Translations under genes and position numbers: made by a program
Notes under the pieces: model-generated
What the model saw: only the letters and a program-made list of their open reading frames with translations
What the model was told of the DNA's origin: nothing
The model's database searches: none
In this document: piece after piece, positions 53,303 to 63,892 of the stretch
Layout of the letters: each line of letters opens with the position of its first letter
Numbering within the stretch: position 1 is the first letter of the stretch
NCBI GenBank assembly: GCA_008931825.1
Contig: QXVZ01025822.1
Span: 23,171 to 87,170, forward strand
From: Phallusia fumigata
Lineage: Eukaryota > Chordata > Ascidiacea > Phlebobranchia > Ascidiidae
DNA length: 64,000 nucleotides
Direction: 5' to 3'

Positions 53303-55141
53303 AGCGGGATGCACACCGCAAAAGGGTTGCGGCTACGGCTGGGGAATCCCCATATAGTCTGCGGCGCTTACGCGCGTATATGCGGGCATATGCGCACACA
53401 GTATTTTAGCCGCACACGCGCAAGCACACGGATATAGAGGCCCACCTCCATCTTTATGTGTAGCTTTAAATAATTCACATGGAAAAACGACAAATATTTT
53501 ATTGTATTATTCATAAATTTAATTGTAAAAAACATTAAAAGAAACATTGATATAGGAAACATTAAAACAAAACACTAATAAAGCAAAATTCGGTTTTAAG
53601 TAGATTGCTGAGCAACGTTAAACTCAAGAGCACAGTCTAAACATAGTACATTGCTTATTTCCCTCATGTACGTCTCCACAAACTCTGCAGGTTTTTCCAA
53701 AAGTGGTCAAGTCTATCTAATTTTCTCTCATGCAGTCCTGCAAGAAGACTTGCTTCAAATAATTTAGCATCTCTGTCTGTAAAACAAAATAGTACTGATG
53801 TATGTTTTTTAATGGTTCTAACAATAATTTATGAATAGTAAGTTATAGGTTTTTACATACCTGTCTTTTTTTGTTTGTCTGACTTTTCTTTTGCAACCCG
53901 GTTCTTCTTGTTTTCTTGTTGAATGCTTGAAATCGCACAGCAAGGATACCGAACGCATTTTCTAACTCTTCTTCCACGACTCAGTCGATAATTGAAAATT
54001 CGTTTGTCCTCACTGAGGTGCTGTCCTGGGTATGGCTTGATGATCCCAATCTTTAATGGAAAGGCATCATTAGCAGCCAAATAGTAAGGAACATGTATGT
54101 TAGACACTGGAAAGCTATGTGGGGCAGGAATTTGTAAAGAACCTTCATCAATTTTTTTTCCAACCCTGGAATTACTGAAGATACCACCATCACTATGTCG
54201 GCCGGAGTCACCAATAGAATAAGAATAAAACGATAATGAGATCACAAATTGCTAAAAGCACAATGGAGAAAAATCCTTTGTAGATGAAAAATTCAGTACC
54301 TCTATTAGGTGGAGCTTTAACTCGAACATGCTTCCCGTCAATTGCTCCAATGCAATTTGAGCATTGCTAAACGATGAAAATCATTAGCAATTGCAACCAA
54401 TCTTCTGCAGTAGGGGGACACAATATTACTGGAACCAAACATTCCCATAGTGCCGAACAGCATTCTTTGATAATCTTGCCTACTGTAGTATGAGCCACTC
54501 TAAATGAAAATCTCATATGTAGCTGAGATGCACTTGTTGCAATATCGCAGGGTGAAATTGCTTTTCTCCAAGAAGTGTCTTTTTTTTGTATTTTGAGCTC
54601 AACGATCTTCTATAAAGTATAGAATTTTTCTTTACTCATCCTAATATACTGATGGAACTTGTCTGGGTCTCCACCTCCAAGAAGTTCTTGAGCAAGAATA
54701 AATTCACATTTGCTGTCTCTTTCCTTTAGGATTTCATGCACCCAAACATTTCTAAACATTAAAACGTTAGCGCAATAAGGACTTCAAAAGGATATGCATA
54801 CTTTCAATCCAACAATACCTTTCACTCCCAGATAAACTTTCATACAGCAAATATGCTTCAATTGTGGCATGCAGATTAACAAACGTTTCAAAGCAACGAC
54901 ATCCATCGCAGCAACACTTGTCATTTACCAAAAATATTCGGATTAGGCCTACACTGGAAAACAAATGTTGGCACTTTGGGCCATGTGCGTCGCAGACGCC
55001 GCCAAACCAATTTGTTACAGCCGCATATCGTCGCACACACCTAGAGGCCGTTGTAGTGTGTATCAACCGCCGTGAGTACAGCCGCAAGCCGCGCCGTAAA
55101 CACCGTACAGCACCCGCAAGAGTGCATGTGTGCATCGGGCT
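53303..55141 (-). mobile_element. PIF/Harbinger DNA transposon, 1839 bp
   Basis: Inverted ends begin AGCGGGATGCACAC at the left and AGCCCGATGCACAC (read from the right on the minus strand), continuing with further matches (TGCGG). They are flanked by identical TTA target duplications at 53300-53302 and 55142-55144, the hallmark of this superfamily. The minus strand encodes the transposase. Confidence 0.92.
53853..54790 (-). pseudogene. Harbinger transposase (DDE superfamily), frameshifted
   Basis: From 54790 down: a helical N-terminal part (NVWVHEILKER, DPDKFHQYIRM), a stop-containing stretch, then [19 protein letters not shown] with the first catalytic Asp (about 54310), [12 protein letters not shown], then after a frameshift [12 protein letters not shown] with the second Asp, AANDAFPLKIG with the third acidic site, and RIFNYRLSRGRR near the C-terminus. 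Nearly full length but with at least two frame breaks, so probably inactive. Confidence 0.88.
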
Positions 55142-55144
55142 TTA

Positions 55145-56080
55145 AGTTGACGGAACGTTGATCAGTAACCAACGAGAAATGTCCCCCTTTAAGAAATTGA
55201 GACCACTGGAGAATAACTCCGATGGTGGTCGAAGCTTCTTTTTCAACTGCGGGATAGTTTCGTTCGCATTTGTTAAGAGTGCGAGATATGTACGCTACGG
55301 GTCGACCATCTTGGAATAGTATTGCTGCTACAGCGTAATCAGAGGCATCGGTTTCCACTTCGAACGGAATATTATCTTTAATTAGGCTTACCATATTTTT
55401 ACAACTCAAAACCGGGACGCTTTTCAAACAAGCTGGCAAATAAAGCGTTTTTTTCTAACATCCAACCCAAACGTACAACCACAATGACTAATTTTAAAAA
55501 TTGATCAAAATTACAAAATTATTGGCACTGAAATTTGCAATCAATTTTTTTATGTACAGGTATTGTATTTTAAGGTCATTCGTTAACTTTCATTTTCTTT
55601 TTGGCGTTTTGGTGTTGGCAGATTGATTTTTAGACTGGAACAATCAACTCCCGTTCGTATTGAATGCAACAATTCCAATTATGTCGAAATGAAATGAAGT
55701 AATACCAAATATGGACTCCATAATACACTTTATTAACAGGGATGTGAGTCAATTATCCACACCAGCTTATGGTTAAAGGCTCAACAAAAACCGGGACATT
55801 TTGGATGATCGGGCGGGACGCCGGGACAAGGCGTTTAAAACGGGACAGTCCCGGCTAAAGCGGGGCGTATGGTAAGCCTATCTTTAATTGCCCCTATGCA
55901 AGCTTTTACCAGATCAGATCTAAGAACATTAAAAGCTTCGAGAGCCTTATCTTGCAGAGGAAATTGTATAGTTGGCAATAGAGGTCGCGCTTTTTGTGAA
56001 AAGCAAATAACCCACTCACTCGTTTGAGTTCTTTCGCTGAAGTTGGCGGGCGCGTATCTAGCAGCGGTTGCTAACGGCAC
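55145..56080 (-). pseudogene. gypsy connection and RNase H, upstream part
   Basis: The 56080-55835 frame matches the tether after RT (FSQKARPLL, then ALEAFNVLRSDLV). The 55439-55145 frame is RNase H: FEVETDASDYAVAAILFQ with the first catalytic Asp, then VAYISRTLN and ERNYPAVEKEA. The frame runs into the Harbinger right end just after SLVTDQRSV. Confidence 0.85.
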
Positions 56081-56099
56081 GGATCATGGCATACTTCCC

Positions 56100-56720
56100 C
56101 GTGGGACACGCGGTATCCAAGTAAATCCAAACTTCTCACATCTATTTTTGACTTCGCTTCATTAAGTCAAATCGTCAGTTCTGGCAGTCTCCAGTAAACG
56201 TTGAAGATTCTCTTTGTGCCCTGTTTCGTTAACACCAGTCACGGTCAAGTCGTCAAGGTACGCATACACTTTACTCAGTCCTGGACGGCGTATGAATTTG
56301 TCCCCGTGGAAACGCTGCAACTCATTTTGTTACACCAAACGGCAATCGGCGGTATTCACAAAGTCTTCCATTAGCTTCAAATGCGGTCATTGGGTTTCTT
56401 CAGGAAGCAGGGGAATTTGATGGTAAGCGGATTTCATATCCAATGAGGTGTAAACAGCGTCATGGACGATCTTGTTTATCGTCTATTCGAGGCAGGGGTA
56501 CGCATCTAAGTAAGTATATTTGTTGACGGTTACGGAGTAGTCAATGCAAAGACGTATTCTTTCCCTCGTGTTGTTCCACGACTAAAACTTGTTCTCGCCA
56601 AGGTGATTTTGCTGGTTCGACGATTCCTGATTCCTGCAGTCTTTAAATTTCTAATTTGATAAACTTGCGATCATCTGGGCTGTATTGACGCGACTTCTTT
56701 GCAATAGGCTTGCAATTCGG
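56100..56720 (-). pseudogene. gypsy reverse transcriptase, broken
   Basis: Fragments in changing frames: RLCIDYS (a corrupted RmCvDYR-like box), a stop after DAYPCLE, then SLDMKSAYH, and further down YAYLDDL, the YxDD catalytic box, followed by ENLQRLLE. Order and spacing fit a gypsy RT. Confidence 0.8.
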
Positions 56721-56821
56721 ATCTAAGAACTCGAAAATTCGTGGAGGATTTAGTTTGGCAGACACATTTAAGCATCCGGGCGAGTCTTAACGTGGGGAAT
56801 TTTCAATGGAGGTTCAGGACC

Positions 56822-57160
56822 TCAATACTGAAAAATAAGCTCAGAATGTAGTTTAAGGAATTTCAAGTCCAAAATTACGTCAGCGCAAAGGTCTGGCATC
56901 ACGCCCAGTTGCAAATCTAAACGTTGTCTTCCGAACAAATTGATATTAGCTTCTGCTCTTCCATGAGTCTTATCCTCTATTTTGCTCTTTGCTAATGAAA
57001 TTTGTTCCGAGTTGCCTTGTTCTAAAAGTTTCAAGCGACGAGCAGCATTCTTGTTAATGAAGTTCTCCGACGCACCGGTGTCGACCAAGACGTCAACAAT
57101 CTGGCCTTTGACACCTCCTTTCACCACTGCAGGACCAAGCCCACCTGGGACGAGAGGCAC
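56822..57160 (-). pseudogene. gypsy aspartic protease
   Basis: A 112-codon open frame with the catalytic VLVDTGASENFI motif near residue 26 and a later ADVILDLKFLK segment, the two landmarks of retroelement proteases. The frame itself is unbroken, although the surrounding element is dead. Confidence 0.85.
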
Positions 57161-57199
57161 TCATTTTTGACGAAGAGTGCACACTATCATTAAACAAGC

Positions 57200-57905
57200 C
57201 CAATGAAGCAAGTGCGCCCAATGCTAAGACTAAGGTATCCGTACCTTCAGTCGGCTTCGTTAATCAAACCTTCGCAAAATGGCCGCGTTTGTTGCAGTAA
57301 TGGCAAATTGCGTTGCGTGCAGGGCATAAACGTCGACTGCAGTGCAAGGCACCACCACAAAAATAACACTTCTTTCAGACTTTCCCACCTTCAACATCTC
57401 GGACGATGCTAAATTGTCACTTGTGACTCGCGTGCAGCTGTGATGAATGGGCTCCAGGCAAGGCGGAAAGGGCTAACGGGCTTCTACCCATACTTGCTGC
57501 CTGCTTTTGTGCTCGGTCAAGACTGTCAGCAAGTTCAATAGCTTGGGGGAGTGTAAGTTCATCTTTTTCGAAAACTTTGGGCAAACTCTGTCACGGCCTC
57601 ATCCAGTTGTTGATGACGGCTAACAAGCATACACTTTGTTCTTTTTCTTTACATACGCATTTGCAAGTTTTGACAATATCGTCGTAAGACTCAATATCTT
57701 TCACCAGTGGGTAAACAGAGGGTGAAAGACAACTTATAAGTACACGCGTTTTGTTGACCGTTGGAGAGGAACCGCTTCTACCTTCTTCAAGATATGCAAC
57801 GTAGTCTTTAACGGTCCTTAGCCAATACGTAAAGATCTTAGAAGCTTTATGATCCGATGTGTCTATGGTTAGTTCCTTCGGCCTTGAGAGTTGCTGTTTT
57901 TCCAT
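57200..57905 (-). pseudogene. gypsy gag remnant with zinc knuckle
   Basis: A 104-codon frame from 57905 begins MEKQQLSRPKEL and resembles the N-terminal part of Gag of gypsy-type elements. After frame breaks, cysteine-rich sequence follows near 57260-57360 with CHYCNKRGHF, a CCHC-type knuckle whose last cysteine is lost at a stop. Confidence 0.6.
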
Positions 57906-58689
57906 TTAGAAAATAGTTTTAGAATAATAAATTGTGATGACCATTGAGGAATTATATAAAGTAACTCTGACTTTATCATTCTAAAACATAGGCATATGAT
58001 CTGTAACACAACGATAACAGAACATAGTAGCACAAGGAAAGAAAACTATACACCCTGCGGTTAGCGACATAAAACAAGACTGGCCGGAAGGAAGTAAGGT
58101 GAGGCGTAACAAGGGAAAACGGAAGAAAACATAGACACAACATTCACCACACTCCCCATTGTATGTGTTAAGTATTTTTGTGCATGTTGATTCTGACGAA
58201 TTTTTTATCAATAAATTCAAACCACAATTTTAAATGCAATTTTCAAGAATTGTCACAGTCAAGATTTTGATGATGGCCAAAAACAGCAACTTGGATCAGC
58301 ACAAGTTGATGCTTATTGCTATGCATAATGCATTACACCGTTTGTCTGAACAAAAGAGCCGTTGTTGATGGGATAATAACAATAATACATAGGAACGAAT
58401 GGAAACTTCTCGTATTGCACATAAACCATTTACTACAACTCGCAGCTGATTTATTATACAGTAGCACACCTGCACCCAGCACACTTCAACGTCAATCTAC
58501 GCACATTTAGTGGTTGTTATATACTTAAGTATATTATTGACAATGAAATACTGATATATTATGCTAATGATCGCTAAACAATTGCTCTAAACGTGATTTA
58601 TCAACATTTTTACACTGTATCCCAAAAGAGGTTGCAGGGAGGTTTCTGGGGGCTCGCGACAGATATGTGATATTTCATAAACTTTGTAA
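57906..58689. other. Spacer upstream of gag, possible LTR
   Basis: Contains the possible LTR mentioned for the gypsy element (58002-58151 on the minus strand). Otherwise AT-rich, with short frames only. Confidence 0.4.
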
Positions 58690-59470
58690 ATATTGTGTTC
58701 GTGTATCATTATTATAGTTGTGTATGACATTTTTGTATCCGCGCGTGCTGCACGCATTGTGATTAGCTGAAAGCCGGCCACTAGGATGCCTCTGTTTCTG
58801 TTGGATTATGGTTTGTCAAGCCAGAAAGTGCCTCTTTTTCAGTTTTATTTCTATGTTTATTTGCATCCAGTGCCAACCCATTGCGGTAACTTGCTCGTCT
58901 GTTTTTAGTCATATTTCGGCCGTTTATTTTGCGTCTCGCGAATACATGTTTGGGTTCGAGACCCACTAGAAGCAGTTAAGCTTCGAACTATTCCCCTTGT
59001 AAGGGTGACCATCTTTGTAAATATGTATATGTGTGTGTTGTTACTATTATTGTTGTGCATTTATTTGTGTATCGCCTGCGCGTTCATGAAGAAGTGGAGA
59101 ACCACTTGGATAGTTTTGCGTCGCCCGTTATTTAGGCTAGTGGTAGTGCGTTGGATTCGTACGCCGAAAATTTGAGTTCGCGTCCCGCCAGGCGCGCTCA
59201 TGAACGATTCCCTTCGTAAGGTTGATTGTAAATATTTGTATCGTTGTTGTGTATTTATGTTTTTGTATCTACGGGTTTTCCGCGCGTTGTGATTGGCCAA
59301 GAGCCATCCAATAAGATGCCCACAATTTGTTTCAACATTTTTAAGTCTCAATCCAGAGCCAACCCTTTGCGGTATTTTGCTCGTCCTTTGTTTTTTATTT
59401 ATACTCGTTTGTTCATTGGCGTCTAGCAATAAACCAAAAACCGCGTCTGGTGTGAATCCCGATTAACGCT
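58690..59470 (+). repeat. Two diverged copies of a tRNA-derived SINE-like repeat
   Basis: Segments near 58731-58960 and 59261-59435 are related: gtttttgtatc, then gcg.ttgtgatt.gc..a.agcc, gatgcc, gccaaccc.ttgcggta, ttgctcgtc and gcgtct.gc.aata, in the same order about 500 bp apart. Between them, 59135-59186 has a polymerase III A-box-like ggctagtggtag and a B-box-like gagttcgcgtccc, spaced as in a tRNA gene. gggttcgagaccc near 58951 is a second B-box-like site. The head does not fold as an intact tRNA. Confidence 0.55.
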
Positions 59471-60959
59471 TTAAGTGCAACTACAGGTATCGATCGAGCT
59501 AAGGTAAAATTTGTTCTTCCCCTGCGAACTTTCCGTTACACCCTCAAAAAAATGAAATATCACTCTAAACCCAGTTCTTGTAAAACCGGTAATTAATTAG
59601 AATGTCGTGTTTTAAGAAAACGTGGTGACAGTGCATCCTATCGCACTAAATGGTGTTGCCAGCTGTTAAATGCTACAGTTTAATTTTGTTGTTGTTTTTC
59701 GCTCTTATATATTATCAACAGCAAAAAGATATTTCCGGGCACACTGTTGGGGTGAAGAAATCAAAAGCGACTATTCACGGAAAAATAAGACTTGAACTCG
59801 TAACCTCTGCACCAGAAAGAGCGTGAGATTAAAAAATATTTCATGTACTAAGGAGACAGGATTTGCAGGGTGTATCACAAACTCTACGATCTCCGTTATC
59901 GTAAGTATTCTAGAAAAAATAATTATGTGACAGGTACAGTAACCCGATTAACGCGGTAAGGTTCCAATGATACACACATTGATAAGAAACAAAATAGAAA
60001 GTAACACAACGGTAATAACATAACGCTGCTAGCGTAGTTTTTTTACCGCGAAGAAAAGGAAAAGGGGCACGAAAACATGGCGGAAGAATGCAAAATATAC
60101 ACAAAACGGTAATTACAAACATGCACAGTTGAGAAATGTAAAAAGAAAAACAGGGTCTTTGCTCCCAGCACCAGGTGGATATGCATGGATCATGCATTGA
60201 AGGACGAAAAGGAAAGACAAAAAGGGCGAGTAAATATTAACTTCGTACGGTCTCAACGTCCGCCGTTTCCGCGAGTTTCGCGATTTCTGTCCTGATTGGC
60301 TACTCACGTTTGATCACACCTCCTATGGTTTGGGGAGTTAGCCAATTGCGCGTACTGTTTGCGTCCTACAAGAACATGTGGGCGGCATTACATGTCTTGG
60401 TGTACCGCCAAGTAACGTTAAGTTTGTCCGGCCAGAACTTCCGCTTGGTTTCTGTTTACAACACCGATGCGTTTCCATTCCTCTAGCATCAATTTGAAAA
60501 GCACCCAAAAAGATAAAAAAAACACATTTCATCTGGGCAAGAATTTTGTTTATTGCGCCCGCGCGTATTAAACACCCAAATGTAATAGACTTGACTAGCC
60601 CCGCATTGAAAAAAACAAATACCACAAAGGGTTGGTTCAGCATGGAGAAAGAAAGAACAAAAGAAACACAATATACACGCCAAAGACGGACCATGACAAA
60701 TAAGAAACAAACTATGCAATTCACAGGTAAAAGTACTATCAACTCACGCACCACCAGCGTGCGAGGACGAATTCACTTGGGCTATTTCGAGCCCCTCGGC
60801 CAATTTCTTAGTGCATTTGTCACCTTCTTGCAATCCCTCAAAGCGCGAAAAGTGGAAACTAAACATAGGTTTTCTGACAGATGATAGGTACATGGAAAAG
60901 ATAAAAACGACTGTTAACTGTCATTAGACGGAAAATCCTAATTCTGTTACCAATCCTCA
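59471..60959. other. Stretch without assigned gene
   Basis: Overlapping frames on both strands (60338-60754 minus, 60546-60884 plus) give no recognisable protein. A tRNA-like fragment on the minus strand (gttacgagttcaagtctt near 59793) may be another SINE relic. Confidence 0.4.
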
Positions 60960-62580
60960 TGTCAGAAGGTTAGCATTAAAGGCGGTGATACGAGGGGAAA
61001 TAATTCTTTACGCCTCAGAACATAAACGTATAAGCAGCGTTGAGCTAAATAAAATAGAAAAAGATATTGTTTCAACTAAAAACACTGTTTTAAACACGAC
61101 GGGCGACAAACGAGGCCAGTTGCACGACAAACTATTCGTATTTCAGAACGATTTAGACCAGTGGTCGGCAAACTTTTTTTACGAAGGCCCAAATTCTCCA
61201 TTTAATCTTAACTGGAGGCCCACAGAGCATAAAACGTTCCGTACAAACTAATACGAGATAACTAAGACAAGTTTGTTTCATTAAATTTGCATTGAAAATG
61301 TCTCCTAACATTAATCAATCTTTTTTTGTGTATAAAACCACATTTATATTTGTTTAAATTCGCCAATTAAATTCATGTCGAGTACACTTTACTTTGCTAT
61401 TCATGTGTTTCAGACCTTGCATGTTCTATCACAATTCATTTGTTACACAACAATTATTTTTGTTTTGTCAAAAAAACTATTGTTTGTTTTGTCACAATGC
61501 ATCCCTACATATGTCATGTGAAATAATTACCATTTGCATCTGGTGCAATGGAGTACGACTCCACGTTCTGGCCCCGCCATCGCGTCAGGATCCAGCTCCT
61601 ATACACCACGCGGCCCAATAAAAAGTACTAGGCGGCCCACAATTGAGCCGCGGCCCACAGTTTGCCGACTACTGATTTAGACCAATCATTAAGGCGGCAC
61701 ACAAAAAGCGCCATTACGCGCACAACCGTGCTCGCTGGGCTGAGGGTGGAAAAAACACAAGTAATCATCTGTCGAAACTCTGACGCACCAGAATAATCTT
61801 GGATAGTTTGGCACAGTTTTACAAACAATTGTATAGACGGATCGAGAAAGTTCAAAATAAAACTGACTATAAAGTTGCCTCTAAAGTTGTAAACAATCGA
61901 TTACGAGCGGTTTTAAATGAGATTATCTCCGCTGATCAGAAAGGCTTCTTGCCAAAGCGATACATAGATGTTAACATTCGACCTTTGTTCGGCATTATGG
62001 ACGACGCCGACCACCTAAACATTTCATGCACAATCTTTGTCCTTGGATATATTCAAAGCGATCAGTTGTGACTTTTCAGCGTTGGAAGCCTTCGGTTTTG
62101 GGCCAACAAAAGTGCATGTAAAATGTTTCTATGAAACCCTTCGTCGGGAACAATCAACAACAGCTTTTTATCAGCCCTATTTAAAGTGGAAAGTGGCGTG
62201 CGATAAGGATACCCTTGTCTCACACAATATTTATGTTAAGTATAGAATATCTTGAAATAATCCTAAGGCAAGCAAAGATTTCAGGTAACAAAATACATGG
62301 CAAAATATAAAGTTTGATGTTCACACTGCTTTGTTTCTGACCGGTATCAACGACGTTTTTACAAGGCTTTCGATATAACCACGTTTAGTGGATATCGGGT
62401 CGTAAAATTTATATGGCTCTTTTTTGTCAGTTCGAAACGCAGTAATCGCCATAAACCTGTGGAACCAGCGGGGCCGTTGTAGCCTTCTGACAACAAACCT
62501 GTGGTCAACAAGGGGCTCATCTTCCCAACTCGGAAAAATTACAGTAATCAAGAGCCTTAGTTCCAATGTTAGCGTTTAAA
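60960..62580 (+). mobile_element. LINE ORF2 fragment (L1/Tx1-like), internally deleted and interrupted
   Basis: Plus-strand pieces in ORF2 order: LKAVIRGEIILYASEHKR (about 60986), then after the inserted MITE AHNRARWAEGGKNTS (about 61695) and SLAQFYKQLYRR, then RT pieces DYKVASKVVNNRL and SADQKGFLPKRYID (61866-61975), SLDIFKAISCDFS and LEAFGFG (about 62040-62100), and near the end a GKITVIKSL box. The finger region of the RT and the catalytic FADD box are missing and frames shift, so it is dead. The clade is inferred from the general pattern only. Confidence 0.75.
61159..61674. mobile_element. hAT MITE inserted in the LINE, 516 bp
   Basis: Ends cagtggtcggcaaac and gtttgccgactactg are 15-bp inverted repeats with one mismatch. 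The flanks are a perfect 8-bp duplication, atttagac, at 61151-61158 and 61675-61682. No transposase frame. Internal sequence near both ends is rich in ggcccac. The LINE coding sequence continues on the far side. Confidence 0.93.
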
Positions 62581-62839
62581 CTATGCGCAGTGCAGGTGAC
62601 TGTTACCGCCAAATATATTAAAACAACGCGTAGGATATAGCTTTTCGCTTTATTTGGGGATCAATATAGGAAAGAGTAAAGTGAGCGACACTGCGCAAGT
62701 ATTGGTGAAGGTGGTGCGTAAATGCTAACCTGGAAAAATATATTCTGGCCCTAAACCTCAAATGATTCCAAAACTTTCGACGTAAACGAAATTGCGGACT
62801 GGAAAAAAATAGAAACCCCATGTTCGAAAGGACAAAGAA

Positions 62840-63210
62840 TTAAATTCAGCACCTCGGGTGCGCCCGCCACTTCGGACAAGTATCCAGAGGGCGTTACCTC
62901 GGGTCCCCCCCGCAAGACACCGCGGAAAAAGATCACGCCTGTTCCGTCAACTAGCAGCGGTTCACAGTTGGATGTGGAAATCCTCACGGACTTAAGGTTA
63001 GCAGCAGATATGCTCTCTGACACTAGCTCTGATGTCGAACCAGAGTAACACCCAGTAAGCGCCTCTGCTCAGAATCTTTCGTATCTGTTAGTTGTAAGTG
63101 TGGGGAGAACGTAGAATTCCCTACAACCGTCGACGACGTCATGTGCGACAAATGTCGTGCGGTGTTAATGCTATGTCAGTGCGATAATGTTGTCTTCCCG
63201 TATAAATAGA
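62840..63210 (+). pseudogene. First repeat unit with Cys-rich frame (unknown element)
   Basis: One frame reads STSGAPATSDKYPEG..., a Pro/Lys-rich part, SQLDVEILTDLR and DTSSDVEPE, then a stop. One frame over, ESFVSVSCKCGENVEFPTT continues into MCDKCRAVLMLCQC, with paired cysteines like a zinc ribbon, ending in a stop; CVVCDQRG follows. A homologous unit lies at 63430-63890. It may be the first ORF of a LINE or another element; I do not recognise the family. Confidence 0.45.
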
Positions 63211-63274
63211 AGTGCGTTGTTTGCGACCAACGAGGTGAATTGGTAACACCCGGGTTCACTAACATGACTATTTA

Positions 63275-63892
63275 ATGCCATTGTGTCGAGTCCCGCCCAG
63301 TGCTTTGTTTTTTCTATTTAGTTTGTGTATATTTGTTTATTTGCGCCCTTACCGCGCGCCCAGAATAGTATCCGCGTATAGGCCGCTACCTAGTATAGCG
63401 GTAACGGCACTTAGTCAACACCATCCCCGATGTTTCGCAGAGTCGCACCTCGGGTGCACTCGAAACCACCGACGGAGTTTCAGCAGCGGAACCTCGGGTG
63501 CGCCCGCCACCAACCCTGATGTTCCAGAGAGTCGCATCTCGGGTGCACTCAAACCATCGACGGAGGTGCAGAGTGCGTCACCTTGGTTGCGCAAGTCTTC
63601 AAGGACGGAGTTTCAGAGGGCGACACCCCGGGTGCGCCTGCCACCAAGGACGGAGTTGCAGAGAGCGGCACCTCGGGTACTCCCGCAAAGACTCCTCCGG
63701 AAAAAGAATCACCAGCAGCGTCGACCAGCACTGGTTGCCCATTGGACGCGGAAATACTCAAGGACATAAGGTCATGACAAACAACATTTAATGACACTAT
63801 CTCAGACGACGAACCAGACGTCCCTAAGCGGATCCATTCGTCATCTTCTTCAAACCTATCGCCAACTAAGCGCATTCGCCGTACTTATTAGA
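63275..63892 (+). pseudogene. Second repeat unit, tandem-repeat coding frame
   Basis: Carries the 45-bp tandem repeat described separately. It then shows TPPEKESPAASTSTG and LDAEILKDIRS, clearly paralogous to SQLDVEILTDLR of the preceding unit, followed across a stop by SDDEPDVPKRIHSSSSS and SPTKRIRRTY with a final stop. A 164-codon frame (63275-63769) runs through the repeats in another phase, as expected of a 45-bp period. Confidence 0.45.
63433..63700 (+). repeat. 45-bp coding minisatellite, about six copies
   Basis: Units of roughly 43-45 bp, each with a cagag..cg.cacctcgggtgc core followed by a variable half such as ccaccaaggacggagtt. In one frame each unit encodes about 15 residues of the type ESGTSGAPATKDGVA. 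Copies are imperfect. Confidence 0.85.

Larger units (their letters stand above)
52860..57905 (-). mobile_element. Degraded Ty3/gypsy-type retrotransposon, interrupted
   Basis: Reading the minus strand: gag-like frame (57905-57591), zinc knuckle (about 57330), aspartic protease (57160-56822), reverse transcriptase (about 56600-56100), connection and RNase H (56080-55145, resuming at 53299), and the start of integrase (to about 52865). Several frameshifts and stops are present and the integrase catalytic core is missing, so it is inactive. Before gag, 58002-58151 on the minus strand begins TGTGGTGAATG and ends TTACA. That would suit a short 5' LTR, but no matching 3' LTR is in view, so this is only a suggestion. 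A Harbinger transposon splits RNase H. Confidence 0.88.

Noticed and set aside
55041-55145. Coding extension of RNase H into Arg/Cys-rich sequence at its C-terminal end
   Set aside because: That sequence is the terminal inverted repeat of the Harbinger element read in frame by chance.
59121-59200. Functional tRNA gene
   Set aside because: A and B boxes are spaced correctly, but the arms do not pair and flanking sequence repeats nearby, so a tRNA-derived repeat is the better reading.
59760-59825. tRNA gene on the minus strand
   Set aside because: There is a B-box-like gagttcaagtc, but no cloverleaf pairing or acceptor stem can be drawn; more likely a SINE relic.
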